DNA of 64,000 bases from Cupriavidus laharis (GCF_914271435.1 NZ_CAJZAI010000012.1:62001-126000); one strand, 5' to 3'; positions 41,103 through 49,508 are shown, counted from the first letter of the stretch. Notes: generated by a model not told the origin, from the letters alone. A program made the numbers and translations.

Positions 41103-42026
41103 ATGAACATTACCAACATCACCAAGCGCGTCATGCTCGCCACCTTCAACACGTCGGTGTGGCGCGCGCGCAAGTTCGACACCCGGGCCACCGAGGAGGT
41201 CGAAGCCAATCATGACGCCAAGGACATTGGCCGCTTCAACAAGAAGCTGCTGACCGAAGGCGCCACGTCCTACAAGGAGGTGTGCGCAATTGCCAACCGT
41301 GCGCGAGCCTACTTCGATGCACACTCGCTGGACTATGACCAACTGGGCGTACGGCTGCTGCCCACCGACATCTACATGGAGGTCGCCGACCGCCAGCGCC
41401 AGTTTCAGGACGAGTTCAATGCCGCGACCGCGGTGTTTCTCTGTGACTATCCGCGCCTGAAGGAGGAGGCGCGCTCGGCCTTGAATGGGCTCTTCGATGA
41501 AGCCGACTATCCGACGCCGGCTGAGCTGGCCAAGAAGTTCGGCATGCGTCTGGCGGTGCTGCCGTTTCCGGATGCCAGCCAGTTCGACATCGCGCTGCCG
41601 GCAAACGTGCTGGACGGCCTGCGGGCCGACATGGACCAGCGTGTGCTCGGTGCGGTGAAAACCGCAAACGACGACCTGGTCGGACGCCTCTTTGAAGCTG
41701 TGCAGCACTTCGCCAACCGCCTGTATGGAGCGACGAACGTGCGGCTGGACGTGGCTGACAAGGTGCGTGAGCTGAGCGCGCTGTTGCCGAAGCTGAACTT
41801 CTCCGGGGACCCGGCGCTCACGCGCATCCTGGAGGACACGCAGCAGCATCTGGCCCGGTACAGCGGCCTGGACCTGCGCAACTCGACTGACCTGCGCAAG
41901 CAGGTGGCCGAGAAGGCGATGGAGATTGAGGCACAGATGGCCGCCTTCATGGGCGGTCCGCCGCCGTCGGCCATGTCGGAGGCGCCGGCGCCGACGTCGC
42001 AGCTCTTCGAGATGCTGACTGCGTGA
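41103..42026 (+). CDS. Hypothetical protein between MoxR and VWA genes (DUF3150-like position)
   Basis: A 307-aa mostly helical protein: a charged N-terminus (SVWRARKFDTRATEEVEANHDAKD), LPTDIYMEVADRQRQF, and long helices to the end. In phages and plasmids the middle gene of MoxR/VWA sets is often a DUF3150-type protein; length and position fit, and an N-terminal segment about a W-x-A-x-K-x-D core is similar, but I cannot confirm the family. It probably forms the adaptor of the complex. Confidence 0.6.
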   Translation: MNITNITKRVMLATFNTSVWRARKFDTRATEEVEANHDAKDIGRFNKKLLTEGATSYKEVCAIANRARAYFDAHSLDYDQLGVRLLPTDIYMEVADRQRQFQDEFNAATAVFLCDYPRLKEEARSALNGLFDEADYPTPAELAKKFGMRLAVLPFPDASQFDIALPANVLDGLRADMDQRVLGAVKTANDDLVGRLFEAVQHFANRLYGATNVRLDVADKVRELSALLPKLNFSGDPALTRILEDTQQHLARYSGLDLRNSTDLRKQVAEKAMEIEAQMAAFMGGPPPSAMSEAPAPTSQLFEMLTA

Positions 42027-42033
42027 GGCGAGT

Positions 42034-43257
42034 ATGCGCGATCGAATCTCGAAGCAGCGTTCCCAGCTCATCCTGTCGCAGCCGTTCTTCGGAGCGTTGC
42101 TGATGCGGTTGCAGCTGGTCGAGGATCCGTCATGCAAGACGTTCTGGGTGGATGGCGTCTCGCTGGGTTACAACCCTGCGTACGTCGCTACCCTGAGCGA
42201 TCTTGAGCTGCGCGGCAGTCTGGCGCACGAGGTCCTGCATCCGGCCAACGGGCATTGCTGGCGCCGCGGCGTCCGCGACGCCGCCCGTTGGAACCAGGCG
42301 TGTGATTATGCGATCAATCCGTTGGTGCTCAACGCCGGCTTGCAGTTGCCGGCCGGCGCGCTCATCGATGGACGTTTCCTCGGCAAGTCCGCGGAAGAGG
42401 TCTATGCCATGCTGCGCCAGGAGGCATCCGACCAGGCGCCGCCGCAGGTCCCGCCACAGCCACAGCAGGAGGGCAACGGCGAGGGTGACGGTGGGTCGCC
42501 GCCCCAGCCCGATGGCCAGGACGGCAATGCGGAAGGGACGGCCGGTGACGAGCCGTCGCAGGCCTCGCCAGAGTTCTCGCCCGGCGAGGTGCGCCAGCAA
42601 CCGCAGGCCGACCAGCAAACGCTGGCCAACGAGTGGAAGGTAGCGACCATGCAGGCGGCGAAGGCCGCGCAGATGCGGGGCAAGCTGCCGGGCGAGTTAA
42701 GTGCGATGGTGGAGTCAGCCACGCGGGCGTCGGTGGACTGGCGGGCGGTGCTGCACCGCTTTGCCTTCGAACAGACCCGGTCGGACTACAGCTGGGCGAT
42801 GCCGAACCGGCGGTACACCCACATGGGGCTGTACCTGCCGGCTTTGCATGACCAGTCAGTCGGCGATGCGGTCTTCGTGCGCGATACCAGCGGTTCGGTG
42901 TTCGACGAGACGCAACGGCAGTTCGGGGCGGAAATCGAAGCAGTCTTCGCTTCGCTACAGCCGCGGCGACTGTTCGTTTTGGACTGTGACACCCGCATCG
43001 CGCAGGTGCAGTGCTTTGAACGGGGTCAGGCGATCGAACTGGGCGCTATCTGTGGCGGTGGCGGCACGAGCTTCGTGGCGCCGTTCGACTGGCTGGAAGA
43101 ACAGGGTATCGCCCCGGCGTTCCTGGTCTACCTGACGGACATGCATGGAAAGTTCCCGTCGGCGCCGCCGGCGTATCCCACCCTGTGGGCGTCGACCACG
43201 CCGCTCCATCGGATTGCACCGCCGCCGTTTGGTGAGGCGCTGGAGGTGATCGTTTGA
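42034..43257 (+). CDS. VWA-like protein with metallopeptidase motif (DUF2201-type)
   Basis: A 407-aa protein of the DUF2201 type. The N-terminal domain has the zinc motif HEVLHPANGH (65-74, HExxHxxxxH). A proline/glutamine/glycine-rich linker (~130-190) follows, and the C-terminal VWA-like domain has the metal-site motif VRDTSGSVFDE (~283) and later YLTDMHGKFP. As a partner of the upstream MoxR ATPase it may be a substrate-processing peptidase or a chaperone adaptor. It starts 7 nt after the preceding gene and ends at a strong terminator. Confidence 0.85.
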   Translation: MRDRISKQRSQLILSQPFFGALLMRLQLVEDPSCKTFWVDGVSLGYNPAYVATLSDLELRGSLAHEVLHPANGHCWRRGVRDAARWNQACDYAINPLVLNAGLQLPAGALIDGRFLGKSAEEVYAMLRQEASDQAPPQVPPQPQQEGNGEGDGGSPPQPDGQDGNAEGTAGDEPSQASPEFSPGEVRQQPQADQQTLANEWKVATMQAAKAAQMRGKLPGELSAMVESATRASVDWRAVLHRFAFEQTRSDYSWAMPNRRYTHMGLYLPALHDQSVGDAVFVRDTSGSVFDETQRQFGAEIEAVFASLQPRRLFVLDCDTRIAQVQCFERGQAIELGAICGGGGTSFVAPFDWLEEQGIAPAFLVYLTDMHGKFPSAPPAYPTLWASTTPLHRIAPPPFGEALEVIV

Positions 43258-43260
43258 ACC

Positions 43261-43297
43261 AACCCCGGGGACAAGTCCCCGGGGTTTTTCTTTTTTG
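43261..43297 (+). terminator. Strong intrinsic terminator of the MoxR-VWA operon
   Basis: AACCCCGGGGAC and GTCCCCGGGGTT form a perfect 12-bp stem with a two-base loop (43261-43286), followed by TTTTTCTTTTTT. Confidence 0.88.
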
Positions 43298-43338
43298 TGG
43301 GGCCGGAGCAGTGGAAGTACCCGGGCCTTTCCCTCTCC

Positions 43339-43638
43339 TCAGGCGTCTGGGGTCTTGCGCGACTTGGCCAGCTTCTCGGTGGCAGCAATCAGGTCCGCCG
43401 GGCTGCAATCCAGCGCTCGCGCCAGCCGAAATATGATCGCCAGCGACGGCATGTGCTGACCGCGCTCTATCTTTCCCGTGTGCGATCGCTCGATCCCGGC
43501 GAGGTTAGCAAGAGCTTCTTGGGCGATTCCAGCCGCAAGCCGGCGAGCGCGAACAGCGCCGCCAAAGGCCTGTGCCAAGTGGGAGTCAAAAGTCACGGTG
43601 CCGAGCGGACGGCCACGCTGGATAGGACGCTTCTGCAT
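43339..43638 (-). CDS. XRE-family transcriptional regulator
   Basis: A 99-aa HTH_3 protein: FGGAVRARRLAAGIAQEALANLAGIERSHTGKIERG spans the DNA-binding helices (~25-60), with a short basic N-terminus and no effector domain. Compact XRE repressors of this size often control the divergent gene and themselves. An inverted repeat lies directly upstream of its start. Confidence 0.82.
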   Translation of the reverse strand: MQKRPIQRGRPLGTVTFDSHLAQAFGGAVRARRLAAGIAQEALANLAGIERSHTGKIERGQHMPSLAIIFRLARALDCSPADLIAATEKLAKSRKTPDA

Positions 43639-43646
43639 GGCTTAAG

Positions 43647-43675
43647 CGTGGTGCTGCAGACCGGCTTAAACCACG
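43647..43675. promoter_or_regulatory. Putative operator/promoter of the XRE gene
   Basis: CGTGGT (43647-43652) and ACCACG (43670-43675) flank the region 9-37 nt before the XRE start; overlapping GGCTTAA copies (minus-strand TTAAGCC) add a second repeat. On the minus strand TATAAC lies just beyond. This is the expected layout for autorepression. Confidence 0.45.
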
Positions 43676-43735
43676 TTATATTTAACTCTTTTCCTATGGT
43701 CAGGTGCGCCCGTTGAACAGCACTATCGGCAAGGC

Positions 43736-43945
43736 TTGGCAACATTCGCCTTGCGGCATCGCGGCCTGTACAAAATAGAAGACCCGGTACGGGGCGCGCG
43801 CAGCTTCCGCTGCATGGTGAAGCAGCAGTTCCCCTTCGTTTCCTTTGTCGGCACGCAGGGCTCCAACCTGCCATGGCTCACCGTGCCGGGACTGTTCACC
43901 GTGGATGAATTGGTTTCGCTGCGGCAGGTCGGGGGTCAGCAATAA
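43736..43945 (+). CDS. Possible small hypothetical protein
   Basis: A 69-aa frame opened by TTG, divergent from the XRE gene. Its content is protein-like (VRGARSFRCMVKQQFPFVSFVGTQGSNLPWLTVPGLFTVDEL), and it ends next to a GC-rich hairpin (43947-43969, CGGCCCGG/CCGGGCCG), but no ATG or clear Shine-Dalgarno sequence supports the start. A minus-strand frame on the same DNA (43700-43942) is less protein-like. Confidence 0.35.
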   Translation: MATFALRHRGLYKIEDPVRGARSFRCMVKQQFPFVSFVGTQGSNLPWLTVPGLFTVDELVSLRQVGGQQ

Positions 43946-44023
43946 TGACGGCCCGGAGGAAACCGGGCCGTGAGAGGGCGTAAAAGATGGCCAATCGAGC
44001 GCGTTATTGCCAATAGGGTGAAC
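43946..44023. terminator. Convergent gap with GC-rich hairpin
   Basis: ACGGCCCGG...CCGGGCCGT forms a strong stem (about 43949-43972) without a T tract; it separates the small plus-strand frame from the minus-strand bactofilin operon. Confidence 0.4.
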
Positions 44024-44461
44024 TCACGTGCTCGGGGTTCCCGCTGTAATAGTCTCCGTGAGCTCGGCGGGCTGGGGCGGGTCTACCGCGATGGATTCCC
44101 GCGCAAAAATGTGTGCATCGCTCCCGGAGCCAATTGCGGCCACGCGAGAGATTTTGCTCTCTAGATTCGCGTTCAGGCCAAGGCGGATCGTGCCGGCATA
44201 GAAGATTTCACCCTTCACTCGGCCATTGATCAGCAACGTACTGCGCGCGGCGACATCGCCTTCCACGATGCCATCGACGATGACATGGTCGCCTTCAACT
44301 TTGCCGCGAACGACGCCGCCAGTTCCGACATGTAAGAGACCGGCGGTGGCGGACAGATTGCCGTCGATTAGACCAAGGCAGGTCATCCCGTGATCCGCGG
44401 CGACATCGCCGTGGATGCTCATACCATGATTGAGCACGCTGAAGGTGGGAGTCGTTTTCAT
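44024..44461 (-). CDS. Bactofilin (polymer-forming cytoskeletal protein)
   Basis: A 145-aa bactofilin: the right-handed beta-helix repeats are visible as alternating IxGxVxAxx units (GMSIHGDVAADHGMTCLG, IDGNLSATAGLLHV, GGVVRGKVEGDHVIVDG, IVEGDVAARSTLLINGRVKGEI). Bactofilins polymerise without nucleotide and bind membranes. The ATG at 44461 overlaps the stop of the upstream membrane protein (ATGA). The frame is also open upstream through a C8 run (G8 on the plus strand), so a one-base slip would fuse it to the membrane protein. Confidence 0.88.
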   Translation of the reverse strand: MKTTPTFSVLNHGMSIHGDVAADHGMTCLGLIDGNLSATAGLLHVGTGGVVRGKVEGDHVIVDGIVEGDVAARSTLLINGRVKGEIFYAGTIRLGLNANLESKISRVAAIGSGSDAHIFARESIAVDPPQPAELTETITAGTPST

Positions 44462-45090
44462 GGCGGCCTCAGAACAATTTGATGTCGGTGGCTGCGTTGC
44501 CGTGCTGCGCACGGTTGGCAGGGGGGGGTGGCGGGCTTCGCCTGCGCGGGCGCTGGCTCGGCCTTGTGCGATCCAGAAGGATTTCTTGCAAGAGCCTCGC
44601 CAGATAGAGGGCGGGCTACTGGGGCAACCGGCATCGGTGACTGTGCCACAGGCTGCGGCGGCGCCGGCTTAGGGGAAAGCTCGGAGGGCTGCGTCATCTC
44701 GGACTGGTGCGCCGTTGCGGCTGGCAGTGTCGCGGCCGGGTTCACGATGGTTTGAACTGGGGTAGCCAGTTGCGCGGGATTTGGTGCTTGCGTGACGGTT
44801 GCCGTGGCGGGTGCCGCGTCGCCGGGAGCGTCGACAACAGCGACACGCCGATGTTGCCAGTTGGCGAGTGACATGCCGATGGCTCCAGCCATCAGGATAC
44901 CGGCGACAATGCCGGCGACCACAAGAGCGGCTCTGTTGTAGCTTCCCCAGTGGCGTGACGCGCGCGCGGCCGCGTAGACGGGGGGCGGCAACATCCGGTT
45001 GCCGGAATGCTGGACGCCTATCGGCGCTTCGATGGTAAGTGGGGAATGGGCGAACTGCTCGTGCAGACGCTGGATCTCTCGAATGTCCAC
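44458..45090 (-). CDS. Single-pass membrane protein with proline/alanine-rich tail
   Basis: A 210-aa protein: a short cytosolic part (DIREIQRLHEQF), one transmembrane helix (AALVVAGIVAGILMAGAIGMSLA), then a long Pro/Ala/Gln/Thr-rich, probably extended tail. The start is a GTG at 45090 with AAGGA 6 nt upstream. Coupled by ATGA to the bactofilin, for which it is a natural membrane anchor. The last 22 residues follow a run of eight C in the message (44521-44528), where a slip would read into the bactofilin frame. Confidence 0.65.
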   Translation of the reverse strand: MDIREIQRLHEQFAHSPLTIEAPIGVQHSGNRMLPPPVYAAARASRHWGSYNRAALVVAGIVAGILMAGAIGMSLANWQHRRVAVVDAPGDAAPATATVTQAPNPAQLATPVQTIVNPAATLPAATAHQSEMTQPSELSPKPAPPQPVAQSPMPVAPVARPLSGEALARNPSGSHKAEPAPAQAKPATPPCQPCAARQRSHRHQIVLRPP

Positions 45091-45125
45091 GTGGGTCCTT
45101 GAGGTTCGGTAGGGAGTAGACGCAC

Positions 45126-45725
45126 TCAAGCCGGCAGGCGGCTGCCATCGTCGGCAAACCGGTCGCTGTCCGGGATGCAGAGTGCGTGAATGGTGTTGAT
45201 GCGGCGGCTCGCGATATCGAGCTGCGTATCTCTTTCGGTCCCGGAGATCGAGCGTCCGATTTGAGCGAACAATGTTGCCGAAGAGAGCTTGTCGTATTGG
45301 TTCAACAGACGCAGTAGCCGACCAGCGAGAGCGTTGGGGACTTCGAGAACAACGGACTCATAGCCAATTGCGAACTCAAGCTGGTTTTTCCACGCGAGCC
45401 ATTCGTTCACGCGCGCGAACCATTCTTCAGCCTCGCGGAACGCTTCATCTAGCGCTTTGACCTTGCCATCCCGCGCGACAGAGCACTTGGCCGCGCAAAA
45501 ATAGAAATCGTCATGCAGGAATCGGCGGGTGAAGACCGACGAGAACGAAACTTCGACCCTCGTTGCCGTCTCGGGAACGATGCGCCCGATGCGGTCTTCG
45601 CTGATGAGCCGCGTGATGGGCTTGAGGCCAGTGTCTGGCTTGGCTTGCTCGGGCGTATCCGCTTGCGTCGGGGGGGATTGGGAATCTGGTGGGTTGGGGG
45701 GAAGTGTCCCCGGCTTCTCGGCCAT
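45126..45725 (-). CDS. AcaB/DUF1845-like protein
   Basis: A 199-aa protein (213 aa from a GTG at 45767). After a proline-rich N-terminus it has a conserved-looking domain: HDDFYFCAAKCSVARDGKVKALDEAFREAEEWFARVNEWLAW, then VVLEVPNALAGRLLRLLNQYDKLSSATLFAQ and ASRRINTIHAL. The order and the PxAxRLLxLLxxYDxL motif resemble the DUF1845/AcaB family of ICE and plasmid regulators; the match is by eye and uncertain. It heads the minus-strand operon and is divergent from leader copy 6. Confidence 0.55.
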   Translation of the reverse strand: MAEKPGTLPPNPPDSQSPPTQADTPEQAKPDTGLKPITRLISEDRIGRIVPETATRVEVSFSSVFTRRFLHDDFYFCAAKCSVARDGKVKALDEAFREAEEWFARVNEWLAWKNQLEFAIGYESVVLEVPNALAGRLLRLLNQYDKLSSATLFAQIGRSISGTERDTQLDIASRRINTIHALCIPDSDRFADDGSRLPA

Positions 45726-45820
45726 GTCCGTGAACGTGAGTCTCTCTCGGGGGAGATTCTCGGCCACGACGGGGGCGAGATGCGTGTCGTAAGGTTAGCG
45801 ATTTTCGTGAGATTACGCGC

Positions 45821-45849
45821 TTTGCATCGGTGCCCATTCGATGCATAAT
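45821..45849 (+). promoter_or_regulatory. Promoter with operator-like dyad between -35 and -10
   Basis: TTTGCA (45821-45826), 17 nt, CATAAT (45844-45849). A perfect 7-bp inverted repeat, TGCATCG (45823-45829) and CGATGCA (45839-45845), fills the spacer and overlaps both boxes, so a bound dimer would block polymerase. The -10 is 13 nt before the leader's invariant hairpin. Confidence 0.7.
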
Positions 45850-45862
45850 GATCTCACTTCTC

Positions 45863-45970
45863 GCGTCTCCGACGCATCGACCTGACTCCCTCGCGAGTCC
45901 ATAGCATTTTCAAGTCGTGCCCTAGCGCATGCGCCGACCGGTTGGCTACCGGTGTGGACATTCTCTTGTG
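45863..45970 (+). promoter_or_regulatory. Leader copy 6
   Basis: GCGTC-tcc-GACGC (45863-45875), ATCGACCT, then GACTC (45884-45888) pairing with GAGTC (45895-45899), TAGCATTTTC, and a stem ACCGGT/ACCGGT near 45937-45953. Confidence 0.68.
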
Positions 45971-46171
45971 ATGAGCATTTTCGCCATTTGCTCCCCATCT
46001 ATCATCCGTAAAACGCGTCCTGCATCAGTGCTGCTTTTGGCATGCGCTGTGGACACCGTTCGAGCTCGGGACCATGTGGGTCTCTCTCTCTTGGCCCCTC
46101 CTGGGCAGAACGGCCGTCGTCGGCTGATCCGTGATCCCTGCGGAGGAACTTCGGTTCTCAATGGGTTGTAG
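45971..46171 (+). CDS. Possible small basic protein
   Basis: A 66-aa frame immediately after leader copy 6, at the position where leaders 1 and 8 have their small membrane-protein genes. The N-terminal half is hydrophobic (SIFAICSPSIIRKTRPASVLLLACAV), the rest basic. No good Shine-Dalgarno sequence precedes it and it has no recognised family. The real first gene of this transcript could instead be the one at 46361. Confidence 0.35.
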   Translation: MSIFAICSPSIIRKTRPASVLLLACAVDTVRARDHVGLSLLAPPGQNGRRRLIRDPCGGTSVLNGL

Positions 46172-46192
46172 TGCAGCGTGACCATGCTGCAC

Positions 46193-46360
46193 GAGGACGA
46201 CTTTACGTCCTCACATAGAGCTTGCGCATTGGCGCACGGCTCCCTGTTTGCCACGCCCCCGGAAGGGGCGTGGCAACGGGTTTTCCTGCGAACAAGCTCG
46301 CTTCCGCATCGCCGGAGCGGGCTTTTTTTGTTTGTAGGAACCCTCGAACAGGAGCTGATC
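46193..46360 (+). promoter_or_regulatory. Hairpin-rich leader of the 46361 gene
   Basis: Three stems in a row: GAGGAC/GTCCTC (46193-46212), CCACGCC/GGCGTGG (about 46253-46275) and a terminator-like stem (AAGCtCGC...GCGgGCTT) ending in seven T (about 46293-46328), 33 nt before the ATG. GGAG is 7 nt from the start. Confidence 0.5.
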
Positions 46361-46684
46361 ATGCTGTCTGCCATCGACCAGAATTCCGAGATTCGTGCCG
46401 CGATTGCGGCCGCGCTTGCCCGTAGGCGGCCCGACTATGTCGACATGCCGCACGCGTGGCGAAGTTTGTGCGAAGCGGCCCACGTGGCCGGTCTAGCGGA
46501 ACCCGCGCGAGCGGCGTTCCTTTCCCAAGTAACGACCCAGCGCGGGGCCGACACAGCCCTGCGCCTTCGGGAGCATGCTGCGTCCATCCGCGTCGCCGTC
46601 GTTCAGTTTCTCGAACGGAGGAGTAGCGCATCATGCAACGAGCCATTGGCTACAGCGACTTCAGCAGTCCCCGCAGTCTCATAG
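46361..46684 (+). CDS. Hypothetical protein
   Basis: A 107-aa mostly helical protein (EIRAAIAAALARRRPDYVDMPHAWRSLCEAAHVAGL, then AAFLSQVTTQRGADTALRLREHAASIRVAVVQFLE). Its last 52 nt overlap the start of the next gene, so the two are tightly coupled. Not recognised. Confidence 0.6.
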   Translation: MLSAIDQNSEIRAAIAAALARRRPDYVDMPHAWRSLCEAAHVAGLAEPARAAFLSQVTTQRGADTALRLREHAASIRVAVVQFLERRSSASCNEPLATATSAVPAVS

Positions 46685-47958
46685 AGGAGCGGCCCGCCAG
46701 GCCCCCGATCATTGGCAAAATTCGCCCGGGCATCAAGGTGCTCACCAAGGCGGCGAAGGCCAACCCCGAGGCGGTCAAGATCCACGACGCCATGCTGGCG
46801 CTTGGCGAGTCGTTCGAATCCATCGGCAACGAAATCGAGCGCAAAACCAAGCTTCGCAACGCGCTGGTACCCAAGAACACCGGGTGGTTCACCTGCCGCG
46901 GTTCGGACTTCACCAACCCGGCCACCGCCGAGGAGATTCTCCAGAAGTACGGGGAGGATCGCGGCGACGGGCTCAAGCTGTGGCGCTTTCCGGTGATTTT
47001 CGCCTTCGACGACTGGCTGGCCAATATGCCCAACCAGTTAAAGGTCTGGGGCTCCCGCGGCCTGCAGTACTTTTCGGACTACGGGCCAGACGGCAAGCGA
47101 TACTGCAAGATGTACGCAGCGCCGGAAGTCGATCAGCGCGCGCAACGCGCAAAGCGTCTGTTCGGCGGGCGGACCATCATCCTGCGCCAGGACAATGCCA
47201 TTCCCGACGGCGTATGTGATCCGCATCAATGTCCGCAATACCAGGATCGCAAATGCAACCTCAGCGCGAGCTTTTTCTTTGCGATTCCGGACGTCCGCGG
47301 CCTTGGACTGATCGAATTGCCCACCAACTCCATTTACGTGCTGCAGAAGGCGTATGCCGCCATGCAGACGGTGGCAATGGCACGCGGTGGACGCTTGGCC
47401 GGCATGCGGTTCTGGCTCTCGAAGAAGGCCGTCGAGATCACCCGCATCAGTGAAGATGGCCTGCCGATTCGGCAGGAGCAGATGCTCACCATGCTGGATG
47501 CGGAGATCGACCTGGGCGCGCTGCTGGATGGTGCTGACCAGCTCGCGATCGAGGGGGCAAGCCACGCGGTTGCGTTGCTGGAAGGCACTTCCGCAGCGAC
47601 GGAGGATGTGCCGTTGGCGTCGACCGGAGAGTTCGCGGACGCCGTGCCAGTCGCGACGGTATCGGAGGGCACCGCAGGAGCGGTGCCCGAACCGGGCATG
47701 CCGACCATGGCTGGCGCATCCGACCCCGAGGATCGCGAGAGCATGCTGGCCGACCTTGCCGCCCGCCTCGGCATGGCAGCGGGGCAGGAGAAGATCGACC
47801 TGCTGACCTTCGCCCGTATCGAGTATGGGCAGGGCTGGACCAAGCGGCCCAAGGACATCGACAGCCTGATCGGCGAGATGCAGACGGCGCTGGTCAACCC
47901 CATGGCCTTCCGCGAGCAAGTCCACGCCCGCGTTCGCGAGGCGACATTGCCGGTCTGA
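46633..47958 (+). CDS. Putative gp3-like/recombination-directionality-factor-type protein
   Basis: A 441-aa protein. It begins IGYSDFSSPRSL and PIIGKIRPG; the middle has a cysteine cluster CDPHQCPQYQDRKC (~196-209) and then LSASFFFAIPDVRGLGLIELPTNSIYVLQKAYAAMQ, RLAGMRFWLSKKAVEI. This order (FSSPRSLxxxPIIGxI, C-x4-C-x6-C, strand, S-I-x-L) is like phage and plasmid proteins annotated as hydrolase/metal-binding or gp3-like recombination directionality factors. The C-terminal ~150 residues are a variable acidic linker and a helical end. Function uncertain. Confidence 0.6.
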   Translation: MQRAIGYSDFSSPRSLIEERPARPPIIGKIRPGIKVLTKAAKANPEAVKIHDAMLALGESFESIGNEIERKTKLRNALVPKNTGWFTCRGSDFTNPATAEEILQKYGEDRGDGLKLWRFPVIFAFDDWLANMPNQLKVWGSRGLQYFSDYGPDGKRYCKMYAAPEVDQRAQRAKRLFGGRTIILRQDNAIPDGVCDPHQCPQYQDRKCNLSASFFFAIPDVRGLGLIELPTNSIYVLQKAYAAMQTVAMARGGRLAGMRFWLSKKAVEITRISEDGLPIRQEQMLTMLDAEIDLGALLDGADQLAIEGASHAVALLEGTSAATEDVPLASTGEFADAVPVATVSEGTAGAVPEPGMPTMAGASDPEDRESMLADLAARLGMAAGQEKIDLLTFARIEYGQGWTKRPKDIDSLIGEMQTALVNPMAFREQVHARVREATLPV

Positions 47959-47967
47959 CGGCATCGA

Positions 47968-47999
47968 GAGTGAACGACGCAAAAGCGTCGTCACTCTTT
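47968..47999 (+). terminator. Intrinsic terminator-like stem
   Basis: GAGTGAaCGACGC (47968-47980), AAAA loop, GCGTCGTCACTC (47985-47996), then TTT; one bulged A. Confidence 0.6.
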
Positions 48000-48068
48000 G
48001 CAATCCCCATTTCCCCTTCACCCGTGGCCACCGGCTGCGCCTTCCCCATGCCTTTGGAGAATCACATC

Positions 48069-49508
48069 ATGCTCGACGCCAATGAGAGCCTGCTGTTGGC
48101 TCACTTTTCTGACCTGCACTACTCGCCCGGCCGTCTCGCCGAGGCGGATCGCTGCTTTGGATTCGCGGTTGAACACGCGATCGCCGCCGGCAGTCGCATC
48201 GGCGTCGTCTCGGGCGACTCGACCGATCATCGTCTGGATGCCCACAGCCCGGCACTGCGTGTGCTGGCCGAACGTATCCAGCAACTGTCTGATCACATGG
48301 CCGTCGTCATGCTCCAGGGAACCTATTCCCACGAGCCGCCCGGCACACTGGATCTGTTTCGTCTCGTTGGCGGCCGCTACCCGGTCTACATTGCCGACCG
48401 GATTCACCAGGTGGCGCTGCGCGATGGGGCGTTTGTTCCGTCCACCGGCGCGCTGTTCACGCCAGCGGAAATCGAAGAGCTCCTCGCAAGCGGGGTGCCG
48501 GAGGTGGTGTTCACCTGCGTCCCTACGGTCAACAAGGCCATGCTCGCTGCCGCAGTCGGGACAGCCGAGGCCGCGACCGCGGTGGGGGACCATCTGGCCA
48601 CCTACCTGCATGCCGCCGGTACGGTGAACCGGGCCTTGCGGTCCCGGGGCATTCGCACGGTCGGTATCTCGCACGGCACCGTGAACGGCTGTCAGACCGA
48701 GCACGGCGTGCCGATGGCCGGATTCGACCACGAGTTCACCATTGGGGCGCTGTTCGACGCGGAATGCGACGGCTTCATGCTCGGTCATATCCATCGCGCC
48801 CAGCAATGGGACCGCGAGGGCCGGCTGGTGGCGTATCCGGGCTCGATCGGACGCTTCCACTACGGCGAGATCGGTGACAAGACCTACCTGCAATGGCATG
48901 TCACGCCGGGACGCGCGACAACCATCCCAGTGGTGACGCCTGCCCGGGAGACACTGTGCATCGACTTCGATGGCCCACCCGACATGTCGGAGCTGGCCCG
49001 CGTCGCCGCGCAGGCTTCCGACAAGTTCGTGCGCATCCGTTGGGTCGTGGACGAGGAGCACCGTCAGCTAGTCGATCGCGATGCCATCGGCGTGCTGTTT
49101 GCCGGTGCTGCCGAAGTGAAGCTGGAAGGCCGCGTGCTTCCCGCCGTGCGTAGTCGCGCGGAAGGTATCAGCCGTGCCGCCAGCCTGTCGGAGAAGATCA
49201 CCCGGTGGGGCGAGTTGACGCGAGTCGACACCGTCCCGCTGCTGGATCGTCTGTCAATGCTGGAGCATGCGGATCCGCAGGCCATCGCAGACCTGGTGCT
49301 GCAGCAGCTAGACGGCGCCGGCGACTCGATCGTGGTCGACGCAGCGGCCGTGCCTGACGTTCTGTTGGCTCCAACAGATGACACCGTTGCGACAGCAGAG
49401 CCGCCAGTGCCTGTCGCGCGTGCCGAGCGCTTCCTTGAGGAGGTCACGACATCGCCGCAAGCGATGGACTGGCTCTCCGATGACCTGTTCGCGGAAGTGA
49501 CCGCCTAA
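48069..49508 (+). CDS. SbcD/Mre11-like metallophosphoesterase
   Basis: A 479-aa calcineurin-type phosphoesterase: HFSDLHYSPG (motif I, DxH), VVSGDSTDHR (motif II, GDxxD-like), LQGTYSHE (motif III; the usual GNHD/E is altered, Asn absent), ISHGTVNG and GHIHR (GHxH). It has a ~200-residue C-terminal capping part. With the Rad50/SbcC-like ATPase one gene downstream it should form an ATP-dependent nuclease acting on DNA ends or hairpins. The start at 48069 follows GGAGAATCACATC. Confidence 0.82.
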   Translation: MLDANESLLLAHFSDLHYSPGRLAEADRCFGFAVEHAIAAGSRIGVVSGDSTDHRLDAHSPALRVLAERIQQLSDHMAVVMLQGTYSHEPPGTLDLFRLVGGRYPVYIADRIHQVALRDGAFVPSTGALFTPAEIEELLASGVPEVVFTCVPTVNKAMLAAAVGTAEAATAVGDHLATYLHAAGTVNRALRSRGIRTVGISHGTVNGCQTEHGVPMAGFDHEFTIGALFDAECDGFMLGHIHRAQQWDREGRLVAYPGSIGRFHYGEIGDKTYLQWHVTPGRATTIPVVTPARETLCIDFDGPPDMSELARVAAQASDKFVRIRWVVDEEHRQLVDRDAIGVLFAGAAEVKLEGRVLPAVRSRAEGISRAASLSEKITRWGELTRVDTVPLLDRLSMLEHADPQAIADLVLQQLDGAGDSIVVDAAAVPDVLLAPTDDTVATAEPPVPVARAERFLEEVTTSPQAMDWLSDDLFAEVTA

